From contig NZ_CP042914.1 in assembly GCF_008065135.1 (NCBI RefSeq), forward strand, positions 1,860,001-1,924,000: a DNA stretch of 64,000 bases, read 5' to 3'. The notes beneath the pieces are model-generated. The model did not search any database, had not been told where the DNA came from, and was given only the letters and a program-made list of their open reading frames with translations. Origin of the DNA: Roseimaritima ulvae (GTDB taxonomy: Bacteria; Planctomycetota; Planctomycetia; Pirellulales; Pirellulaceae). The translations under genes were made by a program, and so were the position numbers. Below are positions 44,426 to 57,000 of this stretch, piece after piece. Position 1 is the first letter of the stretch; each line of letters opens with the position of its first letter.

Positions 44426-44854
44426 ACCCAATCGATTTCTTCTCGCAGACCGCTCGTTTGATCGCGAAGAGCAGGTCTTTCATAAATCTCCAGTTGTCTG
44501 GAACGTATCGATTCTGGAACGCCTTGGACGTACGCGCGACGTTCTCGAACAGCTCACTTGCCTCGGAGCATTTCACTGGCCAAGTGATCCGCGACGGCGA
44601 CAAGATCGTCTACGCATCGCTCCCGGCCACAAGTGCCTTCGTCAAGAGCCAATAATGGACGCGAGCCGAACCGTTCGCGATTTAGATTGACAGGATGAAC
44701 TGATGACAAATCGTTGATCAGCTGATTAAAATCTCGTTGGTCGCAAATCGCGGCGGCTTGCTGGCCCGGCAGCGTAAGTGTGGGAACTCACAATTCTGGC
44801 GCAAGGGGCCGTTTCTACCTACAACAATTAGAGCTGGAAAACAACGAGCTAAAG
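44426..44854. other. Intergenic region with an unassigned open frame
   Basis: 429 bp. A plus frame from 44458 to 44655 (FINLQLSGTYRFWNALDV and on) is open but matches nothing I know, and a second frame (VFHKSPVVWNVSILERLG) looks equally protein-like. It may be a decayed gene. No repeat or hairpin stands out. Confidence 0.4.
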
Positions 44855-46864
44855 ATGTGTTCTTATACAATCACCGACTATTTGGAAGCGCATCGACGAG
44901 GGGACGTTGCTTTCGCTGAGCTGGGATACCGGAAGCTGTTGCTAGCTTCTAATCAAAACTACGACGTGCTGCATCTTTTGGCGATGCTTTGTCTTGAAAC
45001 CGAGCGGCCGGACGAAGCATTTTCCTTGATTGCAATGGCACTAAAGGTCAAGCCAGAATCTGCAGTGATCTGGAATTCAGCCGGAGTGATACACCGGCAG
45101 AATCAGCAAATCCAAGAGGCGAAGAATTGCTGGTTGCGAGCGTTAGATCTGGATGGTCGTTTGGAGGATGCGTACGTCAATTTGCTCGATACATTATCGG
45201 CCGAACCAGAGCGACCGCCCGAATTTCGCGCGATCTGTATTGGCGCGATTGAGAATCGCGTCCCACTACGACGTCCCTATTATGAGCTAGCTCGGCTGCA
45301 GCTCGAAGAGGATGACCAGATCGGTGCCGCCGAAACTTGGCTCCGAATGATTCAAGAACGGCTCGCGTGCGAGTCCGATGTACTTGAACTAGCGGACTCG
45401 CTTTCGCACCCCGAAGCAATCAATCAAGTCGTGAAGGTTTGTCATGAACTGGCGAGGCGGGAGGATGCGCCGGTGGCTGCGCTTCAGACGCTTTCGGTCA
45501 TCTTGACGGGAAGGCTCTCGCCATATCATCAACGACAACTGTCAGCGGAGATGCGATCGGAGATTGAGGCAACGGTACGCGGATATTTGGCGCAAGCGAG
45601 ACAGCTTTCGCAAAGCGGTAAAGGACTTTTCTTGATCGCTCGGTGTTTGCGGCAGATGGGGTACGCCGCCGAAGCGATTGACCATTTGCAAACGGCCTTC
45701 AGACTTGATCCGCAATACCTTCCCATTCAGCAGTGCCTGGCGAATGCAACGCTGGAGACGGGAGACGTCGAAACGGCTCGCGCCATCTTTCGCAGCGTCG
45801 TCACCGGCGACCATCCGATGCCGCAGTCTGAATTTGAGCTGTCAAGGATCGAAGAGGTGGGTTCGCCGGAAGCGATCTCGCGACTGCGTGAAATGCTACG
45901 CTCGGTGACACTTCCCGAGCAAGAGAAGAAGCTATGTCTGTTTGCGCTTGGAAATCGACTTCAATCACAAGAGAAGTGGGAGGAAGCCGCGACGCAGTAT
46001 CTGCTAGCCAGCGAAATTGGAAATACTGACGAGCAGCTAAGAAACAAGGAACGGTATTCCGCTCAGCCGATCTGCCGCACCTACGATGCCGAGTACTTTC
46101 AAGCGGTCCAGTGGCACGATCGGTGTGAGAGTGATCTTCCCATTTTTATCGTCGGGATGCCTCGGTCGGGAACGACACTTGTCGAGCAGATCTTGAGTTG
46201 CCATCCAGATTTGTTCGCGGCAGGGGAACTCCCCACTATCGCGCACTTGTTTGATTCACTGACCAACGGCGAAGAGCAATGGAAAAGTGACCCTCAATTA
46301 TTAAGGTCCTCAGAGATTGCTCGTTTAAAGCCCTTGGGAGACCAGTACATCGCTGAGCTGATGCGACGTATGGCGGGCGCTGAGATGCCCAAACGCGTCA
46401 CCGACAAGATGCCGACGAATCATCGATACCTCGGTTTTATCGCGAATATTCTTCCCAAGGCAAACATCGTACACGTTTTGCGAGAACCGAAGGACGTCTT
46501 CGCTTCGTGTATCCAGCTCAACCTGAATTGGCCCTTCAGCGACCCGGACGCTTTGGTCTACTACATCAAGCAGTATCAGCGGCTAATGATGCATTGGCGA
46601 AAAACGTTGCCAATCAATCTGGTGGAAGTTCAATATGAGCAGTTGGTGCAGAACGCCCGCCCCGAAGTCTCTCGGCTTCTGGAATCTGTGGGCCTTGAGT
46701 GGGACGAATCGTGCCTGAATCACACGAATGCCCGCCGGGAGGTCCGTACGCCAAGCAAGGCCCAAGTGCGTCGCGGACTATACACCACCTCCATTGACAA
46801 GTGGAAGCGTTACGAACGGGTGTTTGGGAAGTACTACGCTAGATTGGATCAGGACAGCGAGTGA
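44855..46864 (+). CDS. TPR-domain sulfotransferase
   Basis: 669 residues from ATG 44855, with GAGCT upstream; a GTG at 44780 opens a longer frame. Residues 1-390 are tetratricopeptide repeats (for example LHLLAMLCLETERPDEAFSL, AGVIHRQNQQIQEAKNCWLR). From about 425 a PAPS-dependent sulfotransferase begins: FIVGMPRSGTTLVEQILSCH is the 5'-phosphosulfate loop (near 434) and VLREPKDVFASC the 3'-phosphate loop (near 541). The ending KWKRYERVFGKYYARL is typical. It probably sulfates a protein tyrosine or glycan chosen by the TPR region. No signal peptide is visible, so it is cytoplasmic. Converges with the SUFU gene 50 bp away. Confidence 0.88.
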   Translation: MCSYTITDYLEAHRRGDVAFAELGYRKLLLASNQNYDVLHLLAMLCLETERPDEAFSLIAMALKVKPESAVIWNSAGVIHRQNQQIQEAKNCWLRALDLDGRLEDAYVNLLDTLSAEPERPPEFRAICIGAIENRVPLRRPYYELARLQLEEDDQIGAAETWLRMIQERLACESDVLELADSLSHPEAINQVVKVCHELARREDAPVAALQTLSVILTGRLSPYHQRQLSAEMRSEIEATVRGYLAQARQLSQSGKGLFLIARCLRQMGYAAEAIDHLQTAFRLDPQYLPIQQCLANATLETGDVETARAIFRSVVTGDHPMPQSEFELSRIEEVGSPEAISRLREMLRSVTLPEQEKKLCLFALGNRLQSQEKWEEAATQYLLASEIGNTDEQLRNKERYSAQPICRTYDAEYFQAVQWHDRCESDLPIFIVGMPRSGTTLVEQILSCHPDLFAAGELPTIAHLFDSLTNGEEQWKSDPQLLRSSEIARLKPLGDQYIAELMRRMAGAEMPKRVTDKMPTNHRYLGFIANILPKANIVHVLREPKDVFASCIQLNLNWPFSDPDALVYYIKQYQRLMMHWRKTLPINLVEVQYEQLVQNARPEVSRLLESVGLEWDESCLNHTNARREVRTPSKAQVRRGLYTTSIDKWKRYERVFGKYYARLDQDSE

Positions 46865-46913
46865 TCGGCGGATCAAGCGACGTTCAGTGCCCGCTGGCAG
46901 ACGTGTTCAGCTC

Positions 46914-48068
46914 TTACGATACGCAACTTGCACGGTGGACGTCCAGGACTTTTGTCGTGCCGCTCTGGTCCAAGGCGTTTAGAAAATCGGGAATCGACCT
47001 CCTGGCCAGATCGGCTTCTTCCAGGTAGATGGGCATGACACAGAGCACATCAACGGTCCTGCCATCTGAACGTTCGAAAATTTTCCCCGCCAAGAGTGCA
47101 GTTGCTTTGAAGCCCACACTCGAATGCAGCCGCTCGGGTGGTTCGCCGTTGGAGATGACGGTGACAGGAATACTGAAAAAGGCGTCATTTTCCAAGGGCA
47201 GCATGGCCAAGTCGGAAAGCAGTTGGATCGGCCAAGTGTCTTTTGAAGACTCGCCTTGGACCTTCCAATCGGCGGGCAATTGAATATAAAGTTCGCAGTG
47301 TTCGTGCCCACGAAGCTCTGGAGGAACGTTCATCGGCGTTCGGGACAACCCGGTTGTGAATAGGGTCCAGCATCCGTTGTCGCCCCGGGGAGGAATCGTA
47401 TGAACGGTGACTCCCGAATCCGCGCGGAGCAGGTCGGTGAAGGAACGCTCATCGACCGTGCCAAATTCGGACTGCATGAACTGGATCACTTCGTCGAGCA
47501 AAGCGTCGCCACGAGATGCCTTGCCCGGCTGTGCGCCAGCGTCGTTCGCGGAGACGGCTCCGACCGAGCGCAAGTATTCCTTGACCGACTCATCCTCGGC
47601 CACGTCAAGCACAGTCAAACGCATCTCCTCGTTGCCGAACCAGGGAAACCCAACATTCAAGTTGACTCCCTTGGCAACAAGCCGCTCCAGAATGGCGATT
47701 TCGGTCTGCGGATCACCCTTGTTTACTGCTGCCAAAGTGTAACGCTGGGCTTCCAGTTCATGATTCGGGTCCACTCCAGCGTTTAAAAGGAAGTCAACGT
47801 AATCGAGATTTCTGGTGGATATCGCACGCAAGAGAGGAGAAAAACCATCACCTTGAGGCAAGGCAAGAGGGTCCACACCCGCATCGATTAGCGCCTGAAG
47901 CGTTTCGGTTGACGAAGATCGCTCCATTGCGTAGGAAATCCAATGCTCTTTACGCTGCTTGTCACTAAACGTATCCAGCGAATCTACGCCAAACTGGCGT
48001 ATTGTTTCACAGTCATTCTCCTTGATTGCCGTGGCGATGTCGCGAATGGAAGGTTTTCGAGTACACAC
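46914..48068 (-). CDS. Ankyrin-SUFU protein, likely immunity protein of the adjacent toxin
   Basis: About 384 residues from GTG 48068, preferred because AGGA lies 7 nt upstream. A TTG at 48122 opens the same frame and would overlap the toxin gene by 32 bp. Residues 1-170 hold ankyrin repeats (LQALIDAGVDPLALPQGDG, YVDFLLNAGVDPNHELEAQR, ILERLVAKGVNLNVG). The C-terminal 180 residues form a Suppressor-of-Fused domain (HEHCELYIQLPADWKVQG, PIQLLSDLAMLPLENDAF, LHSSVGFKA). SUFU and ankyrin proteins are both known immunity folds in bacterial polymorphic toxin systems. It follows the AHH nuclease toxin with a small gap or overlap on the same strand, the expected place for its immunity gene. Cytoplasmic. 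Pairing is inferred from context. Confidence 0.83.
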   Translation of the reverse strand: MCTRKPSIRDIATAIKENDCETIRQFGVDSLDTFSDKQRKEHWISYAMERSSSTETLQALIDAGVDPLALPQGDGFSPLLRAISTRNLDYVDFLLNAGVDPNHELEAQRYTLAAVNKGDPQTEIAILERLVAKGVNLNVGFPWFGNEEMRLTVLDVAEDESVKEYLRSVGAVSANDAGAQPGKASRGDALLDEVIQFMQSEFGTVDERSFTDLLRADSGVTVHTIPPRGDNGCWTLFTTGLSRTPMNVPPELRGHEHCELYIQLPADWKVQGESSKDTWPIQLLSDLAMLPLENDAFFSIPVTVISNGEPPERLHSSVGFKATALLAGKIFERSDGRTVDVLCVMPIYLEEADLARRSIPDFLNALDQSGTTKVLDVHRASCVS

Positions 48069-48090
48069 AAGCAGGTCCTGAGTCAATGAA

Positions 48091-51000
48091 TTAGGTGTTC
48101 CAAAAGTCTTTGCCTTGCGCAAACTGATCTTTCCAGTCCGCGAGTTTTGCCTTCAAAGCGTCCGCAACGTCATCGCCGCGATCGATAGCGTTTTTCTTAG
48201 CTCTCCAGAGTTCTTTGGCAATATACCGCTGATACTTCGTCGAGTGAATTCCATTGGCGTAATTCAATGCGTAGGTCAGGTTATGAAACTCGTCGCCGGC
48301 GCGCGATATCGAGGCAGCGCTTTCTAGGACTTCGATCCCGTTGTCTCGCAAAAGCTTTTGGGCATATCGAGTGTAGGCCTTTCCGAGCACGCCCTTACCC
48401 GTTTTCATAACGATATGATGTGCATGAACCGCTGAATTTGCGTATCCCAACTCCTTCGCTTTCGCAATCAACGTTGCCGGCTTCGCGACACTCTGTCCCG
48501 TCCGACGAAGATACTTCACCAATTCATCGCAGAACGAAATATTGTGGACGAGCAACCCGAGGGCGGAAACAAAGTAGCTGTGGTGCTCGGCGATCGTGAG
48601 GTTGCAGACCTCTTTGTCCGTAACGTTGCTGATTCGTACGCTGAGAACCGTTACCTCTTCGCCGTCGGACGTTAGTAGCACGTCTCCACGACGAAGATCG
48701 TGACTGAACACCCAGCGTCCCGTGATATCGCTGCTGGACGTAATCGCATCGTCACCCAGGTCGGGTGACTGTCGACGATCCATGTCTTCGCCGCGAACGA
48801 CCCAGAATGGATGATTCTCGGTGACCTCGACGGTGTCCTCTGAGTCTGTCTGCAAAGTCACGGTGACCCAGTTGCCCGAGAAACGGTTGTGGTGGGCCGC
48901 GTTGACTTCGGTTTCCTTCACTTCCCCGTCGACAAAGTCCATTGCAAGGACGGTCGCTCCGGCTTCGAGCTCACCGATCGGCTTGGGGCCATGGTCTGTT
49001 GAAACAAGTGTTTCGGGGGCGAAACAGTAGGTATCGCGGTTGATCAATTTCGGAACATTCTGTCCAAGCGACCTGACGTGCTTGACCGATCCGAGTGCAG
49101 CGCGGGTGGCGAACCCGGCCGTCCCACGGACCATTTGAAAAATTCCTGGGCCGACCTCGACGATCATCACGGCAATGTCGGCTCGCTTCAGCAACGTGTC
49201 CGAATAGGCTTGGTCACCGGTGGTTGCATCCACCAGGGATTGGCCGAACGTTCGATCTCCAACACCGTCGCCGTCGGAGTCGACCACTTGCCCGACCGCG
49301 TTGTCCGTCGCTCGCGTCAACGCCCATGCGGAGCCCACGGCGACGCTTGCTTGGCCGAGTCCCGCCGCCGTCAGCGTCACACCGCCGACGGTAAAGGTAC
49401 TTGTCAGCGCTCCAGCGGCTGCCCAGCCAGCAGGGCCAGCGATTGCCACCGCCGCAGCGACACCGACAAACTGGACGTTGGGATGCGAGAAGAACGTCGT
49501 GAGCCCAACCTTGGTCGGACTCTCAGGCGGCGTGTATCCCGTTGCGTTTTCGGTCACCGTCGCATTGGAGACGTACGTGACGATCGCGCGAGCCTGGTCC
49601 GCCGCACTGATTGGATACTCCGTACCACTGTCGAACAGAGACGTATACAAGTGCGACGTTCCCCACTCGATGACACGTACTCCACTAGCGTCTGGAACCA
49701 CATTGACGTCTCGGTCGAAATCGATGATGTCATCTTTCCCGCCCAGACCCAATCGCCAGGGGGTCCAGCTCAGTTGTGTTGATCGGAATTCCCAACCTTT
49801 ACCGATCAGTCGTGCAATCCATTCAAGCGTTGGCTCGCTGTTCCCGCCGGGTCGCGAGACAGTCGGGTAGTTGTTCTTCAGTTCGTTGGCGACCGCCGTG
49901 CCAAAGTTCTTCTCTGCCGTGCGGTAGAGCCAATCGTTGTACTTCGCAGTGACTTCCGCCCTGGCTGCGGGATCGAGCTCACCCAATTGCACTTCACGGA
50001 ACAAGTCGGGGCGCTCAATGGAGAGGACGACTTCGGACGTGAAGGTTTCGCCGTGCGAATTCGACACCGTGTACGTGAACACGTCCCACCCGCGTGCCGA
50101 AAGGGACGGTTGATAATGCAGTGTGCTGCCTTGAATCGTCACCGTTCCCTGACCGACACCGCTGACTGATTCAATGGTCAATTCACCCGACTTGTAGTCA
50201 TTGTCAAGGACGTTCAGGGACCACGTTTCACCTTCCTGTTCATAGTCGGTCACTCGGAAATAATCGTCGACCGAATATCCGCCATCCCGCAGGTGGAATT
50301 GAACGGAATCGACCACCGTTCCCTCCGTATCCGCGTCGTCTTTGTGGTATCTCAGTTCGATGTAGTGATCGCCCGGTTCAAGTACATCGACCTGCATTCG
50401 TGGCGGCGTATCGACCAATTTGTCGGTGCCCAGGAGAAGGAATGTATCGCCATCTTTGGTTTCGATCACATCGTCTTCACCGATTGCGTGGACCAGAAGG
50501 TCCTCGTGTCCCGTGTGAATCGTCAAATAAGCCCCGTCTTCGAGGGTGCCGAAGTCCTCGATGCTAAGTTCCGCACCCAACCAATCTCTTGAATTGATCT
50601 CCGTGTTGGACGGGTCGTCTTCGTCATCCTCGGAAACGGCACCGCCACCGCCTTTGTGGAGTTGAAGATTGAACTTTTGACTGATTGCACCGATACCCGC
50701 CCAATCACCGCTCACCGGTGAATTGAGTGTTAGCTTCGTAACTGATTCACCATCAGGCACTCCGAAGTCAGAGAGATCATATCTACTGTATACCACACCA
50801 TGTTGGAAACCACCTGGAGTATCATTGTCTATCCAGTACCACTCGTGAGTTTCTCCGGACGGAGTTGTGCTGCCATTTAATGAGCCGCTTCCGTAACCAT
50901 CTACGTCTACAGTAAATCCATTTGGTGTTGAACGGTGAGCAAAGAAAATGAAATCTTGTCCAGAACCGTTGACTAGAACTCCCTCCGCAAAGTGGTATTC

Positions 51001-54000
51001 AAAAACCGGTGTCGGGCCGTCATAGTGCCCAACACCACCTTCAAGAATGCTGTCTCCCATCATCGCCTGCGTAAGTGTGGGCTTCCCTTCCCCTAGCGGA
51101 CTCCAGGAAAAGGACAACTTCCCGGAAACATGGCTAACAGATTCGGGATGCCAAACCTTGATGTCATCGATGATTTCGTCATAGTCCTCCTTTAGTTCAC
51201 CGGTCAACGAAACGGTGTTTCCATCCAGTTCGGCTTGAACGGTGAACGATCCTTCTTCAAACGGATCGGGTGGCGTGTAGACGCCGTCACCATCGAGCGA
51301 TCCATCGCCGCTGGTCAGTGACCAGTTGACGGTCGAACGTACGTAGTCCCACCCGAATTGATCGAGTGCCGTAGCCGTAAACGGACGTGTCTGGTGTTCG
51401 ACCACCATGACGTCGTCTTGATCAATGAAGAAATCGGTCAGGGTTTGTTCCACCGTCACTGAAACCGTACTCGTGGCCTTCAGCCCGCGTTTATCTTCGG
51501 CGGTGACGCCAAGGACGTAGGAACCGGCTCGATCAAAGGTCGCGGTCGCATTCTTGGCCGCGTTGCTTTCGTTTTCCGAAAACGATGCGGTACCTTCTCC
51601 TGGACCGGAGACAACTGACCAAGTGAAAATCAGATCACTGTCATCGGCATCGTCGGTCGCGTTGACCGAAAGCGTGGTGGACGTTCCGGTAACAAGGGAA
51701 CTGCCGGCCGTCGCGGGTGCGGTGATTGTCGGTGCCACATTGTCGGTGCGAGCGGCAACAAACTCCGAAGCCGGCGATGTGTATCCGTCCCCACTCGTCG
51801 CTCGGACGCGGTACGAATACAGTGCGCCACCCGGTTCCAGACCATTTGCGGTAAACGATGTCGAGCCGGACGTGCCGACGGTCGTCCAAGTAGTCGCGAC
51901 CTCTTCACGTTGCTCAATCGTGTAGGAAACCGCAGTCGGCGAGCTGGACCAAGAAAGATCGATGCTGGTGGCCGATCCGGTCGTCGCGTAAACATTCCAT
52001 GGGATGGAAGGCGCGTCGGAGGGCGTCGTCGCAAGAGCTGTCGGCGAGACACCACCCACGCCGCTTGGCGGGATCACGACGATTCGGAACGAGTACGTCG
52101 TGTTGGGCACCAAACCAATGATCGAGGAACTTGTGCCGAAACGAGTTGCCGCGCCGACCGGGGCGAACGTCCCACCTGACGCTATCTCCACCTGATGCAG
52201 ACTCTCATCGCCGGAATCACGCACCCAGGAAACCAAAATCGAAGTCGGCGTGACTGGGGTCGCCGTAATCGTCGATGGCGCGACGCTGGTCGTCGTCACC
52301 GTGGCAACGTTTGATGGATCCGACTCACCTGCGGGTGAAAACGCGATCACTCGGATTTGATAGTTCGTGCCAGCCTCGAGTCCGGTGATATCGAAACTGG
52401 AGGTGCTTTCCGACACCACGGCGACTTCCGAGAAGGTGGCCCCGCTATCTTCGGAATACTCAATCCTCTGCTCGGTTCCAGGGTCGCCACCTGGCACCCA
52501 ATCGATGGTGAGCGACGTGTTTGCCACGTCGCTTGTTGTCAAATTAGTGGGAGCGGCAATTTCGACCGGTTCCGCCGAGACGACCGCAGAGTAGGCCGCC
52601 GATCCAGCCGCCGTCGCCACGCGAACGCGGAAGTAGTAGGTCGTGCCGCTGGTTAGGCTATCGACGACATAGGAAGACTGTGAGATTGACGAGTCAACGA
52701 CGGTAAACGAAACACCGTCCTCGGACATTTCCAATTCGCTAGTGCTCGTATCCCCAACGGGGTATTGCCACTGTACCTCAATGGACGTTGTCGTGTTCCC
52801 CGTTGCAGTGACGGAGGTGGGCGGATCGGCAGACGTTGTCAGACTGCTGGTTCCGGAGGCTGGCGAATCGATTCCGTTGGTGGCGAAGACCCGGAACTGA
52901 TACACTTCGCCTGGCGTTAGATCGGTCACGTCCACCAGATTTTCGTTGATTCCGGTCGTTGCCACGGTTGTAAAGGTTGTTCCACCATCGGTGGATGCTT
53001 CAACGCGGAAACCGGTCTCGTTGTTTGAGTTATCCGTCCATTGCACCTGAACGATGGTGTTGGAGATCGCCGAAACCGTGATGCCGCTGGGAGCAGTGAT
53101 GCTTGTCACCGGCGGCGAAACAACGTTGCTGTACGTGCCTGTTCCGCCTGGCGTCGAGGCTCGAACGCGGAAGAAATAGAGGGTTCCGGGAACAAGGCTG
53201 GTGACGGTCGCCGTGTCCGCATCGACCGTGGCAACCGGTGTGAACGAAACACCATCGGTCGAAAATTCGATCTCGATCAAACTCGAATCGCCACTCGGCC
53301 GACTCCAAGTGAGCGTCACCTCATCGGATGCACTTTGAGTCGCCGAAAGTCCGGTTGGAGACGTCGCGGTGGTCGCCAATGCGACCGGGGCGGAGGCTGA
53401 GGTGGACGCGCCCGCCAACGCAACGACTCGAATTTGGTAATCCGTGCCCGGGGCAAGGTCGGTCATCAGATAAGATTCGGTTCCCGCCGACAACGTGGCA
53501 ACCGTTGAATAGGTCGATCCTCCATCACTGGAACGCTCAATTCGCTGTGACAGCGTGCCGGATGAATTGTCCGTCCAGTCGACGCTCACTTGCGTGTTTG
53601 AAACGACCGTTACCGCGACATCCGTCGGCGTGTCCAATGGACTGGTTGTTACGTCGATTGGCAACGAGGGGGTAGCCAGTCCGGAAGCGGTCTCGACTCG
53701 CAACTGGAACCGGTAGGCAGTATCCGGCTGAAGTCCCTCCGCCGTATACGATTCGCCGTCGATCGGTGCACTTGTCGCGACGAGATCCCAAACACCATCT
53801 TCGTCGCCATCCTCCAAACGTTCGACCAACATCAAGCTTGTGTCACCCGCGGGGCGAGTCCAAGAAAGCGCGACGGCGTCAGCCGTGATGGATGATGCAG
53901 CCAAATCTATTGGTGCATCCGACGTCGTCGTGATCTCGGACGTATCCGACGGCAACGATTCCAAGGTACCGATTGCGACAACCCGGTAGACGTATAATTC

Positions 54001-57000
54001 GTCCGCATCGAGCGTCGTATCTAGGTAGCTTAAATTGCTGGCCGCAATGGTCGCAATCGGGGAGAAGGAGACCGCGAAATCGTCTGAGCGCTCAATCCGA
54101 TAATCCGTTGGCGATCCGCCTGCCGCGGTCCAGGTCAGTTCGACCTGAGTGTTTGAAACGGAAGACGTTGCCAAATCTGTCGGTGCATCGGCAACATTCG
54201 GTGTGTTGACTTCGGCAACATTGGAGTAAGACGACGAAGTGACGCTGTTCTTGGCCCGAACGCGGAAGAAATAATTTGTGTTTGGTTGCAGCGATTCGAC
54301 CAGATATGATCCCTCATCCTGCGGCACAGATCCGGTCACGGTGACCCAAGGCCCACTCGCACTCTCGGCACGCTGGACGGAGAAACCACTTTCCGTATTG
54401 GAATGATCGGTCCATTCTAGCAGCACACTCTCCGGCGACTGGACCGTTGCGGTTAGGTCGGTGGGGGCAAGCATTCCGGTCGTGCGAAAGACGGTGTCGG
54501 ACGGCGCAGAGTCACCTTGAGAGTTTGAAGCAATCACGCGGTAGTAGTACCTGGTCGCTTCATCGAGCATCTCTTCAATGAAACTGTTTGTCGTGTCGGC
54601 GAGCACGCTGTCGATAACGGACCAATTGGTTTGATCATCGCTTCGCTCCAAGCGATAGCTGTCTTCGAACGCGACGTCATCCCAAGACAACGTGATGTCG
54701 TCGGTCGTCGCATCGACGATGGTCAGATCTGTTGGCTCCTGAGGAGGGGTGGTGACCAGATTCAGGACATTGGAATACAAAATTCTCCCGTGCGCATCCG
54801 ATGCCACCACTCGGAAAGAAACATTTTCGTTCGGAACAATGGTCGCAACAAACTGGGTAGTGTCCGGTGCTAGGTTTCCTGATTCATCGATCCAATTGGT
54901 GGCGGCATCGCGGTTGGATTCAACTCGATAGAAGGTCTCACTGCTCGAATGATCGTTCCAGTCCAACTGGATTTCGGTCGGACTAAGGGTGGTGGCTGTC
55001 AGCCCGTCCGGCCCGTTGAATTGCGTCAGGCTGTTCACTGATTCGCTGGGCGCTGAATCTCCACTAGTGTTCCGGGCGACCAGGAAGTAGTGGTAACGTT
55101 TGCTATCATCGAGCCCGGAATCGATATAAGAAGTCGTGTCCGCCGCAAGCGTGTCTAGGATGGACCAACTGGTGCCATTTGTGCTTCGATGGATAACGTA
55201 TTCTGTTTCATCAGAAAGATCGTTCCACTGTAGCGAAAGGGTGTCTTCCGACGTCGCGCTAACCGTCAGCCCGGTTGGCTGATCGGGATAGGCTGGCGTG
55301 GTAAGCGAGATCGGTGCGGAGTAGGACTCGGACGATGCATTTGCAAACGCCTTGACCCGGAATAGGTACGGCTGGTCTCCCTGGAATGGCCCGCGTGCGG
55401 AATATGTGATGACGTTTGCGGACAAGATAGCCAAGGATTCCCACGTCGTCCCGCCGTCGTCGGATTGCTGAACGTGGTATTGGATTTCTTTCGATGACCG
55501 ATCGCTCCACGTAAGGTCGATCTTAGTGGCACTTGCAAACGTAGCGCTCAGTCCGTCCGGTGCAATCGGTGTCGTGAACGCGGTCAACGCGTCGCTGTGG
55601 GCCGAAAGCCCCAACGAATTGTTCGCTTGAACTCGATAGAAATAGCTCGTCGCTTCCGGAAGACCCTGGTCGACAAAAGTTGTGGTGTTCGCAGGCAGCG
55701 CACCAATCTGGTTCCAGCTTGTGTTGTCGGTGCTGCGTTGGACCAAGTACGACGTCTCATCCTCCACATCATTCCACGTTAAGGTGATCGAATCCTCATT
55801 GGCGGAAAAGTTCAGGCCGTGCGGCTGATCCGGGAACACCGGTGTGGTGACAGAGTGGTTTGCCGAGTAGGAGTACTGGCTTGAACTCCAGTCGTAGGAA
55901 CCAACACGGAAGGTGTATTCTTGGTTACCTTGAAATGGGCCGGTCGCAGTAAAGTTCGTCGAGTTGGTCGGCAACGTTGCGATTGTGCTCCAAGTTGTGC
56001 CACCATCATCGGATTGTTGAACAACGTATTGGTTTTCCCGATCTGACTGGTCGTTCCAACTGAGATCGATTTGTGTCGCTCCTACTGCCGTCGCCGTTAA
56101 TCCGCTTGGCGGAATCGTTGGTGTGGAGGAGTTGACGACGTTACTGGGCGCAGAGTCACCGAGTGCGTTCGTTGCGACTAGCCGATAGTAATACCGAGTC
56201 ACTTCCTGCAACCCGGTGTCAGTAAAGTTGACTACGTCGACAGGCAACGTTCCGACCGAGGTCCAATTCAAACTGTCTAAACTTCTGTAGACCTCGTAGC
56301 CCGTTTCATCGTCGCTATCGCCCCACTGCAAAGCAACCGAATCGTCGCTGACCGCTGTGGCGGTCAATCCAACGGGTTGGTCCGGGAACGCGGGCGTGGT
56401 GACACTGATCGGTTCGGAGTAGTTGCTTTGATAAGATGGCCAGCCATCGTAGACCCGTACCCGGAAGCTGTAGCTCTCATCACCCTGGAATGGACCGGGA
56501 GCAGAAAAACTGATGGTGTTGGCCGCAAGACTTCCCACAGAGTTCCAAGTCATCCCGCCGTTATCGGACTGTTCGACGTAGTAGTTCTGTTCGCTATTGG
56601 AAAGATCGTTCCAGCTCACGTCGATCTGTCCACCACCGACAACGGTTGCGGTCAAGCCGTCCGGTGCGTTGGGTAGCGTCCAGCGGTAGGTAGAACTACT
56701 TGGAGCCGAATCGCCGATCGCATTGGCCGCGATCACTCGGTAGTAGTACCGGGTCGCTTCGTCGAGTGAGGTGTCGGTATAGCTGGTCACGTCGGCAGCC
56801 AGAGTGTCGCGTGTCGTCCAGGTGCTACCATCTTCGCTACGCTCGATCCGGAAACTCGTCTCGTCGGCCAGATCATTCCACTGAAGCGTGACTGTATCCT
56901 GGGTGCTATCAATCGCCGTCAGACCGGTTGGTTGGTCGGGGAACGCGGGCGTGGTGACACTGATCGGTTCGGAGTAGTTGCTTTGATAAGATGGCCAGCC

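Noticed and set aside
48541-49026. Intein in the giant protein
   Set aside because: The domain is at the junction with a toxin tip, has no homing endonuclease, and is followed by Ile rather than Cys/Ser/Thr, so Hint cleavage is more likely than splicing.
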